A stretch of DNA of 64,000 nt from contig OZ037921.1 in the NCBI GenBank assembly GCA_964035575.1, forward strand, positions 62,001 through 126,000. The letters are read 5' to 3'. Below the pieces are notes generated by a model. It worked only from the letters and a program-made list of their open reading frames with translations. It ran no database searches and was not told the DNA's origin. The position numbers were made by a program, and so were the translations under genes. This document shows, piece after piece, positions 33,509-42,500 of this stretch (positions are counted from its first letter, which is position 1; each line of letters starts with the position of its first letter). The DNA comes from Rhynchopus sp. YZ270_cl-10. Lineage: Eukaryota > Euglenozoa > Diplonemea > Diplonemida > Diplonemidae.

Positions 33509-35782
33509 CTAGGTAAGAGGGTCCGCGTGGTCAAGTTCGACGTAGTCCACAGCCTCGTCGTCAGGCCCACAATCGACCTCGAGCTGCTGCTGCTGCTGTG
33601 GTGCTCTGCGCAGACGCCACCCCACGGCAAGCGCCACACACACGACGCCAAGCCCGGTGCACAGCATCACAACCCAGAGATACGACGTGCTGCTGCCACT
33701 GCCGAGACCCTCCTTCGAGGTGCTCCCGTCCTGGTACCCCACCAGCAGAGTCTCGTCGTCGAAGAATGCGACACACGTCGGCACACCCTCGGTGTTCACT
33801 GTGTGCACCACGTTACCCTCTGTGTCCCACACAACAATCTGTTGTGCCTTCCAGCCTGCCACCTTGGTGCCGTCGTTTGAAAGGCGCACCCCTTGCACCT
33901 CGGTTGAGGCGTCGAGGGTGTGCAGGGCGGTGCCACCTTCGCACTCCCATGTAGAGTATTCTGTGCCAGATGACGTCTTCGCAGCACCGACACAGAGACG
34001 GCCGTCCGCAGAGATGACTTCCTCTGTGATGGGGCGCAGGTTCACGTCTTCGTCGCGATGGAAGTCGTGCAGCGCGGCTTCGTATCCAACGAGAAGCGCG
34101 TCACCGCCACTACGGCTTGCTATCGCAAGCACCGCAGAGGCGCCAGTGTCGACGTGGAGACGTTCCCCGGTGTGCGCATCCCACTGTACAAGGAGGCCAC
34201 TGCGGTCGCCGCTGTACACATGCGCGTTGTTCAGGTACAGCGCAGTGACATCTGTTGTGTGCCCCTGCAGAATACGGCACGACGACGCCGCCACGTCGCA
34301 CAACGTCACTGCACCGCCCCCACCCCCAGTCGCAAGCCACCGTGCATCAGGGGAGAACGCCAACAGCGACACCACAGAGGACCTGGTGTGCACCACAACA
34401 TTGCTGTCCACCTTCACGGAGAAGGCTGCCCCGCGCGCGACAGCAACATCACCGCGAGAGGACACTGCCAAAGCGGTGACGCCGTAGGCAGGCGCTGCTG
34501 TGGGCACCGCTGCGGGAGCTGCTGTGGGCTCGGCTGTAGGCAACGGAGGGGACGTGGTCGGTGCAGAGGAAGGAGAAGGCACGGCGGTGGGCACGGCGGT
34601 GGGAACGGCGGTGGGCAGTTGTGTTGGTGCGGGTGTGTTTGGGGGTGGTGTCGGTGGGGGCATGGTTTTTGGTGGGTCTGTTGGCACCAACGTGGTTGGG
34701 GGGGGCACCGTGGGCGGGGCTGGCGTCGCTGGCGCGGAGGTGCTCTTGGTGGCACCACACTGCGCTGCGTCGAAGGCGGCAGAGAAGTTCGCCGCACTGT
34801 CACCTGCAGTGTACGACAGCACGACAAGCTTGTTGTGCTGCGTGGTGCGCCCCGTCACTGCGATCGCCTCCCACTCCGCACTGTCCCCATCGAGCACAAC
34901 GTCATGCATGCGCAGCGCATCGTCCACATCACCACTCCACTCCAACGTCACAATACCGGGGCACAGCACCATCCAGCACGCCTGCACGCCGCTTGGCACG
35001 TCAAACGCCACCACGGTGCTCCCCGACACGATGTAGCGTTCTCCTGAGCACTCCTGCGGGAAGACGCGCTCCCGGTAGGTCAGCACCTCTGTTGCGGCCT
35101 GCGTTTGGTTGTCCCAGCAGAGCAGCGCAGGGCCGCCGATGGTGGCCTCCTTGAGAAGGCTGACTGTCGAGATCTGGAAGGCCTGCCCACCTTTGCCATC
35201 GCCCTGAAAGCGGTAGTGCTCTACTGGGACGAAGGCCTGCACGGTCACGGCATCGTACTGCAGGAGCGCGCAGTGTGCCTGCCCTGCGAGGACAGTTGTG
35301 AAGGAGAGCACATCTGCCTCGCTGTGCACAACAACGTCCGCCTCATCGAGGGTGACCGGGAGGGGGATGGGGGCAGGGTAGCTGAGATCCCACTCCACTT
35401 TGAAGGGACGGTCCAGCTCTGCGTCGCTGCGCATGACCTGCACGCAGGCTACGCTGAACACGCGAGGGTACTCCGGCGCCACGAGGACGGAATTCACAAA
35501 CGGTGTCGCCTCCTTCTTCGCAACGCCCGCCCGCCACACCCCACCACTGCTGCCCCACCACTTCGCAGTGCTGCCTGCACCAAAGCCCAGCTCCACAGTG
35601 GCCTTCACTATTTGATATGCACTCCCGTGTATGCAGCAGCAGTCATAAGCCGCAGGCAGCGCGAGAGAGACACCGTGCAAAGGCTTCTTCACAGTGTCGT
35701 CGTAGTTCAGCGTGTTCTTGCACGCATCTGGTGTCGTCAGCTCGACCACGCCCACAACAAGAAAAGCAACGCAAAGAAGCAT
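33509..35782 (-). CDS. Secreted/membrane protein with Pro/Thr linker, WD40-like propeller and TM anchor
   Basis: Single exon, 757 aa from the ATG at 35782 (the frame extends three codons upstream only through a TTG). Residues 1-19 (MLLCVAFLVVGVVELTTPDA) form a signal peptide. A roughly 330-residue ectodomain follows with Cys pairs (YDCCCIHGS, ACVQVM, ALLCWDN, QACWMVLCPG). An extreme Pro/Thr/Ala linker at about 345-430 (TAVPTAVPTAVP) is probably O-glycosylated. Then come about 250 residues of WD40-like repeats (LLAFSPDARWLATGG, HVYSGDRSGLLVQWD, VVWDTEGNVVHTV). A TM segment near 698-722 (YLWVVMLCTGLGVVCVALAV) and a 33-residue acidic tail end it. A propeller on the outer or luminal side of the membrane is uncommon. 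Function unknown. Confidence 0.8.
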   Translation of the reverse strand: MLLCVAFLVVGVVELTTPDACKNTLNYDDTVKKPLHGVSLALPAAYDCCCIHGSAYQIVKATVELGFGAGSTAKWWGSSGGVWRAGVAKKEATPFVNSVLVAPEYPRVFSVACVQVMRSDAELDRPFKVEWDLSYPAPIPLPVTLDEADVVVHSEADVLSFTTVLAGQAHCALLQYDAVTVQAFVPVEHYRFQGDGKGGQAFQISTVSLLKEATIGGPALLCWDNQTQAATEVLTYRERVFPQECSGERYIVSGSTVVAFDVPSGVQACWMVLCPGIVTLEWSGDVDDALRMHDVVLDGDSAEWEAIAVTGRTTQHNKLVVLSYTAGDSAANFSAAFDAAQCGATKSTSAPATPAPPTVPPPTTLVPTDPPKTMPPPTPPPNTPAPTQLPTAVPTAVPTAVPSPSSAPTTSPPLPTAEPTAAPAAVPTAAPAYGVTALAVSSRGDVAVARGAAFSVKVDSNVVVHTRSSVVSLLAFSPDARWLATGGGGGAVTLCDVAASSCRILQGHTTDVTALYLNNAHVYSGDRSGLLVQWDAHTGERLHVDTGASAVLAIASRSGGDALLVGYEAALHDFHRDEDVNLRPITEEVISADGRLCVGAAKTSSGTEYSTWECEGGTALHTLDASTEVQGVRLSNDGTKVAGWKAQQIVVWDTEGNVVHTVNTEGVPTCVAFFDDETLLVGYQDGSTSKEGLGSGSSTSYLWVVMLCTGLGVVCVALAVGWRLRRAPQQQQQLEVDCGPDDEAVDYVELDHADPLT

Positions 35783-36774
35783 CGTGTGCAAGGAAGGTGG
35801 CTGCAGATCCTGAATAGGTTCAGATCATGGGTGTAGGATGTGTCTGCGATGGGGTAGTGTGTCTGCGAAGTGACGTGTGTGTGGCAATAAAGGAGAGTAT
35901 GAAGGAAGGGACACAAAAATAATTTGCATTTGTCCTCCCGGGACGTTATCACACAAATTCCCTGTGAGTCAGAAGAAAAGAGGAGGCGAAGACCGGCGAA
36001 TGTGTGTGGGCTGTCGTGAACTGGGTACTGACCAGTTTAAGCCGCTCCTTCAACAATGATTTCCAACTCCCTCGCCTCGATAGTGGCCTCACGTCTTGCA
36101 TATCCTGAGACACGGACACGAAGAAAAGCAAGAAAAAGACTCGAATGGTTTGGTGTCTCGTAAAGCCCTCGGGCGTCTGTCTTGTGCACTCGGGCATCGA
36201 GCGACAAGATTACCATGAATAGCGAAAAATCAATAGGGTGGGGAGAGCGCGTTTTGTTCTCAGCGAGTTTGTAGATTTGCGATCAATAGAAAATAAAACA
36301 AGGCGGCAAAAAAGGGGGGCGTGGGGAACATTGCGTGTATTTGTGCAGTAAAATATGAAGTTAAAGGTGGCAAAAAAAGACACTTCAAAATACCGGCCGC
36401 ATACACGTAATAAAAAAGTGCCGTAACACACAAATGTACGCGGTCGGTACTTCCTCAAATTTGCAGCAAGAAAAAAAGTGCAGGAAAAAAAAAGGACCAT
36501 ATTTCGGGGGTTTAAAAATGCTGGAGTTATTTTATGTTTTTTTTTCTTTTTTTTTCGTTCGTCATTTTTTCAAGTTTTTCTCTCTCACCCCCGCCTTCCT
36601 CCTAATGTTGCATGGTAACACAACAGGCAAGAAAGACACACACACAATTCGTTCTTCGTTGCAGCTTTAATGCGCAGAAAGACTTCCCTCTGTAGCTTTC
36701 TTCCACAACGAAGAAGCGAATGCATAAACCAAGCGTGTAAAAAGAAAATGTGGACGATGAACCTGAGACTCATC
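35783..36774. other. Intergenic DNA between the WD40 gene and a hAT element
   Basis: AT-rich with long A and T runs. No gene, repeat family or RNA recognised. Confidence 0.5.
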
Positions 36775-37412
36775 CAGGGTATTAGGGTGGTTAAAAAAAC
36801 TGGTTTTGAAAATCAGTTTTTCCAAAAACTGGTTTTCAAAAAAAAAAAAAAAAACAGAGAAATCTGGAGGGGAAAAAAAAACCGACACTTTTCACCGGGC
36901 CTTTCTGTAAATGTGGTCCCCAGATTAGGGCGGACTCGATTTTTTCCCCCGCATTTTTCCCCCGCCTGGTAGAACCGTGGTTGAACCACGGGAGTGCCTT
37001 TGGGAAATGGCTGTTCCTTGATTTTTTTTTGCCTGCGGCGCCATTTTTTCATTTTTGCTCCGCGAAAAGGGTTCGTTTGAGTGGCTCTGTGGTGTAAAAA
37101 GCTAGATTTTTACACCGTACCCTCAAAATTTTTCGCCTGCGGCGCCATTTTACATTATTTTTTTTGCCCCGCAAAAAAAAAATACAGTCCCTATGTTCCC
37201 AATGTCTACCCTGGGTCAGCAGCGCCGAAAAATATTTTGAAATCTGGATTCCTGGATAAGACACTGACCCCACCCCCGAAAACCCCGAAAAGGGTGACTG
37301 TGTCCGTCAACGGTGGAGGTTTTCGCCGGAAACACTAGTTTTCGCCACCCAGGAGAGAAAACCAGAAAAACCAGTTTTTTCCGGCATTTTGGATTTTCAC
37401 CCTAATACCCTG
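36775..37412. mobile_element. Non-autonomous hAT element
   Basis: The tips are CAGGGTATTAGGGTG and its exact complement. An exact 8-bp duplication GACTCATC lies at 36767-36774 and 37413-37420. The 638-bp body has no frame. It contains GCCTGCGGCGCCATTTT twice (near 37030 and 37135) with an intervening GTGGTGTAAAAA...TTTTTACACCGTACC hairpin; the same module is found inverted at 23677-23800 inside the outer hAT. Confidence 0.85.
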
Positions 37413-37867
37413 GACTCATCTTTGGGACAAAAAAAAAAAACAGAAATATTATGACGAAAACCGCAATTCAACTTCAAAAAGGAGAGTTTGTTGTCTTGGA
37501 TGAGTCTCGCATAGGGCTGACTACGACAAAGAACAAAAAGGGCAGATTATGAAGAGAACAGAACACAACCGGCGCTGATTTTGCTCTCAAAACAGACGCC
37601 CATCACAGGGCGGGTTCACGAAGATTGCAGGGAGGAGAGAGAAAAAACCCCCTCCCTTGCAAGGAAACCAAAACTAAAAGAAATGAAAGTTTATGAGATG
37701 AACCTAAGCCTCTCGTGCTTAGTCATCTTTAAAAAAAAACGTCCTGGAAAACTAACCAACAGAAAACTTGAAAAATGACGCACGCACTTTTAGGGAAACC
37801 GCAAAGCTTCAGAACAGATTGGTAACATTCTTCTCAAAAAAATACCCGCTCACACCAAAAGTAACGT
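37413..37867. other. Short spacer with an H1 repeat
   Basis: AT-rich sequence between the hAT element and the ankyrin gene stop. Only the H1 copy is recognised. Confidence 0.5.
37687..37731 (+). repeat. Dispersed hairpin repeat family H1
   Basis: The best-paired copy: GAGATGAACCTAAGC, loop CTCTCGT, GCTTAGTCATCTTT, with both inner and outer stems intact. Confidence 0.65.
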
Positions 37868-39395
37868 TCAACACCTCAGGAAGGTCAACGAATTGCCGAG
37901 GAGGAAGCTGATGATGCAGCACAGAATCGCGGTTCTGTTGTGGTACGCCCAGGAGGCGTCGAAGGTGGGCGGGGGCATGCTTGAGGGATGTTGCCACTTC
38001 ACGTCCACAATCTTTTCCACTACCCGCTCCTTTTGCACCACCACCTCTTGCGGCACTGCCTGGGGAACCGTCTTCACCACAGGCACACTCACAGGGACAC
38101 TGGGCAACGCTGTGTGCAGTGGTGCAGACGTCACGGTAACCGGCTTGGTAGTAATGTCCGCCAGGGGTGTCTTCTGGACCGTGACGCCCGGTGTCTTGGT
38201 CTCTGTCTTCAGGACGTTTTGTGTAGGTGTAGGTGTAGGTGTGGGTGTAGGTGTCGCTTTGATGGGAACGGTTGTGGTCTTGGCCACCGGAGCGGGCTTC
38301 TGCACAACCTTCTGCGGGGGTGTGTCCAGCTCAACCTCGCTGTCGCTCTCCTCCTCACTGCTGCTGTCGCCCACAGTCTGCAGTGGTGCAGTGCGCTTCT
38401 TCACCTCCCGCTTCTTCGGCTCGTCGCGCTGCTTCCGTTCCGTCTCAAACTTGTTGATGTAATCGACCAAATCCTTCGCCTCCTGCGGCGGCACGCCCAT
38501 ATCCGTCCACACCTGGAAGTTCTTTATCGAAAGAATCGTCATATAATTCCAGTTCTCTGTGACCGTGCCCTCTGTCGACACGATAGATGCCCTGTTGCGG
38601 TACAGAAGCTGCAACGTCTTTGTGAACGCATCGGAGCCAAACTCGCTGATGATGTATTCAGTGGCGATCGCACCGTCACGGTTGGTGGAGCTGGGGTCAA
38701 TGCCTTTGAGGGCAAGCAGGCAGGCAACGTCTACTTGGATCTCAGGGAGTTTGTAGCTTCCTTGGAAGAGCTTGTGCATCGAGTAGTGCAGGGCTGTGGG
38801 GATAGGGGTGGGTGTTTGGGTCATATAGCAAAACAAAAAGCTGTGGGGACATACCATGGTGCATGACAGTGTCCCCAGAAACGTCCTTCGCCTCCAATGT
38901 CGCGCCTGCGGCAATGAGGTACCGCAGGCTGTCCATCTTGCCGTGGTTGATGAGCGAGAGGATCGGGGTCACGCGGTGTTCGTTCATCGCGTTGAGGTCC
39001 GCCTTCTTCTCGACAAGCCATTTGATAGCGTAGGGCGATTTGTTGAAGCATGCGATGTGCAGGGGTGCCCAGCCGTCCTTGCCTTGCAGCTTTGGTGAGG
39101 CACCTTGCTCGAAGAGCTTCTGCATCAGGTCGGTGTCGTCGATCTTCGCTGCGAAGTGCATCGGTGTGTAGCCCTGGTACGTCCCTGCAGACGACGACGT
39201 CTTGCCGTTCGGGTCTGCCCCCGCAGCCAGCAGGCGGCTCACGATGTTGTGCTGGCGCTGCTGGACGGCATGCGCGAGAGGTGGGTACCCAGCCTTGTTA
39301 ATATCATTAACCTTAAACTTCGACTTCTCCAGCATGGCCTCCACACCATCAGCATCACCGTCATCGATCAGTGTGAATAGGTCGCTCTTTGCCAT
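37868..39395 (-). CDS. Tail-anchored ankyrin-repeat protein, two exons
   Basis: Exons are 38855-39395 and 37868-38793; the intron 38794-38854 is 61 nt (GTATGT...CACAG). Splicing restores DTVMHHALHYSMHKLF, a normal ankyrin helix. The product is 488 aa. Residues 1-220 hold about six ankyrin repeats (AGYPPLAHAVQQRQ, GYTPMHFAAK, GWAPLHIACF). A helical region follows, then a low-complexity Ser/Glu and Lys/Pro/Thr region (TPTPTPTPTPT). The last 23 residues (AILCCIISFLLGNSLTFL) form a single TM segment at the C terminus, so the protein is probably tail-anchored in the ER or mitochondrial outer membrane with its repeats in the cytosol. Partner unknown. Confidence 0.85.
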
Positions 39396-39466
39396 TGTAG
39401 ATAAGAGAGAAAAAGGGGTAAAAAATGTGTAATGGAATCTGTGGGGTATATAGCAAAGAGAGAGAG

Positions 39467-39523
39467 AGTGTGTGTGTGTTTGATAACTAGTAGGGGTAAT
39501 TCTTGCTCAGAATATGGCCCCAA
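39467..39523 (+). repeat. Direct repeat at the 3' side of the LINE
   Basis: GT run, then TTTGATAACTAGTAGGGGTA, ATTCTTGCTCAGAATATGG and CCCCAA. It is identical to 47654-47712 except for the number of GT units. The probable target-site duplication. Confidence 0.75.
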
Positions 39524-39540
39524 AAAGGGGGGGGGGGTGC

Positions 39541-42500
39541 TCACGTCACGGCAGACGCCCCCGAAGGGTCGTGACGGTGATGCAGTGGTTGAATGCCTTC
39601 CTGGGCCGCGTGCTTGAATTGCGGGTGGCAGGAGTGGCAGCATTCGTTTAGGCTTTTTCTGTCCAAGTGGCAGGCCCCACAGCGCGTCAATCTGTGGCTC
39701 AGGCAGAAGTCCATCACAAGCTCAAGGCCATCATCCTCTCTGTGGTGCAGGTTGCAGCAGGTTTCCACTACGGCTCGCACTTTCACACAGGACACACATC
39801 TGACTTTTCCGTGGCTCTCACATGAGATGATTTTGGCGTTCTTGCGGGCCCCCGCGGGGGCTGGTCGCGGGGGTCTGGACCTGAAGGCTGCAGTGTCCAC
39901 CGCCGCTCTGCCCCGTGCCTGGCTGGATGCCTCCGTCCAGTTCGCGGCGTAGTGGTCCTGGGGGTAGAACCGTGCTGCCCATGCTTGGCTCTCCTCATAC
40001 AGGATGGAGCTAGGGCCATGCGGCTGTTCGCTGCGGATGTTGTGGGCGTTGAGGTGGCGGAGGACGGCCTCTGTCTTGGCGGAAAGCACAGCCCGTCGGT
40101 TTACCCCTTGCACCACTGTCCCTCCGAGCGCTGTCAGACTGGTGACACCTCCCTCTTTGCCTCTGGTCCAACTGTCGACTTGGACCACACTGCGTAGGTC
40201 ACGGGTGAGGCTCTGCAGTGACAGTGCTTTGGCCCATACGCTCTTTTGGAAGAGAGGGTATTCTGCAGCTGCCTGGCTTAGCTGCTCCGCCCTCGCAACT
40301 TCGACCGTATCCATCGCTTCATTGCTGAGAGCGTCAGCGTCAGTGTTGAGGTTCCGCTTGACGTGGCGCCATTCGATGACGTAGCGGGGTTGCAGGTCTC
40401 GGATTTGGGCCCTGATGCGGTGGAGGAATGGCTGGAGGTTCTCTTTGCATGTTGTGTTCCCCTTGATGTGCTCGATGATCAGTTTAGAGTCACCGTATAT
40501 GGTCGCCTGGCCACACACTTCTGGGGGTAGGTCGCGAAGAAGGCAAAGGCCACTGCTAGCCCCTTCGTACTCGGCAACGTTGTTGCTTCTTGCAAATGGC
40601 AGGGGCGTAGCTACGGATGCTGCCTTCACCCCGTCGATGTAGACAACTGCTCCTGCCCCTGCCCTCGCAAATACCGTACCGTTCTGTCTAGCACCACCAT
40701 CAAAGAACACCTCTGTGCCCTGGCGGCCTTCTAGGGTGTTGCGCACAGTGCACACGGTTTGAGACGCACAGTATGGCTGGTATCTACGGTTCTTGATACC
40801 CGGCAAGGAAAGTCCCGTGGTCAGCTCGAAGTCTATTGCGAGCTCAATGTAGCTAACGGAGTGCTCCGATCCGTTATGCGCCCATTGCAGACTGTTTACC
40901 CAGTGGTTGGTTGCGTACCATAGGTCTTCACTGTGTTTCCATATGGCCCCCACGTCTTGGTAACGCAGTGAAGGGAGTTGCACTCGCATGGGTTGGGGAG
41001 AAGACCATCCCCATGGGTAGTCAACCAGGCGGTGGTGGCGGGCCGACTCTGCTGGGCGGTCATCTCGAATCTGTCTTTGCCTGACTATCTCTATGAATAG
41101 CCTTTGCAGATTTCTCACTAGTGCGATCCTCTCGTGGTCGTCTCGCGGGAGAACGTTGTCGTGGCAGTCGTGACGGTACCGTGGTGCCACCCCGCAAATG
41201 ACCAGACAGTTCGGCCAGTCCGTCCTGTCCGCGGCTGCGACAGGGTGACGGCTGCGTACCTCCTCCCACGCACTGCATTCCCACCACATATGGCGAACTG
41301 TTTCGCGGGCTTCGGTCTCACAGTAAGGGCATCCGTCGGTGATGAGGCCGGATCTACCCGTTGTTGTCATTGCCCCTGCGATGATGGAGCGAAGGATGCC
41401 TTTCTGGTACCCGGTTAAGTTGCTCTCGGGGTCTTCCAGCAGGTGCCTGGTCACTCTGCCGTCAACACCATGTTGGAGTCCGTCGTAGTCGCTCGATCGC
41501 TTGTTCGCAAGGGACCTCATTAGGGCATTCCGCAGTTTGTGACGTGCCTCGGCCTCGACTGACGTGGCTTGCTTTTCGGTGAGGGTGTCAACGTCCAGCA
41601 GGGTTTGGTCTCCTGATTCGTTGGTGAATCTGACTTGGTTGGGGGCAACCCAGTCCCACCCCAAGGCGTTCAGTGATTCATTGAGGAGGAAGAACGGTCC
41701 GTAGGACAGGGAATCTCTGTGCTGCCACGCCACCGCACATAGATGTCTGCAGTTTTCTCTTCTCATCTGTTTGATCCACGCACGTAGCCTGCGAATGTGG
41801 AAGACCATCTCCGGGTCTAGTCGGTGGCCGTGCTGTAGGATGTGCATGACCGCCACCACAGCACGTCGCGAAGGCCCGGTCCAGACAGCTGCTGTGAAGT
41901 TTTTCTGAAGTTTTGCCCGTTTCTCCGGGGACAGGTAAGTCACGGACGCGCCATAATAGCACTTTGACCCCGCAGTCATTGCCGCTATGTGGTCTCGGTG
42001 GTTTACTGGTGTTGGGAGGGACCGCACCCTTCCCAGGTTCTTCACCGCGTTTGAGGACCTGTTGGAGATGCGATTGGAGACGGGCAAGGAGCTAAGGTTG
42101 GTGCCTGGTTGTGCGTGCTGCATGACCCCTGTGCTGTCGAAGCTGTTCTTGACAGGGAGGAACGTCGGAGGGTTGTGGCACATTAGCTCTCCGGTTTGCA
42201 CGTTGATCACCTTGATTTCACATGGGCGCGTGCGGCACGTGGAGAAGGTGAGCGACTTTGAGACGCTGATGTCCATCTGGGTGTGGTGAGAGAAGATCAC
42301 TGTTCGGTCAACGGCCATCTGCTGGAGCTGGTGAGATGGGGCAGTGGCGTAGATGTCGTCAACGAATGATGTGGTCTCAGCCCCCTTGCTGTCGACCTCA
42401 CGCATCCATACGCTGATAACAATGTTTATTAGGATCACACTCAATGGGCACCCCTGCATGATACCATTGGTTGGTGTGAAGGGTTCTCCCACAGACCCGT

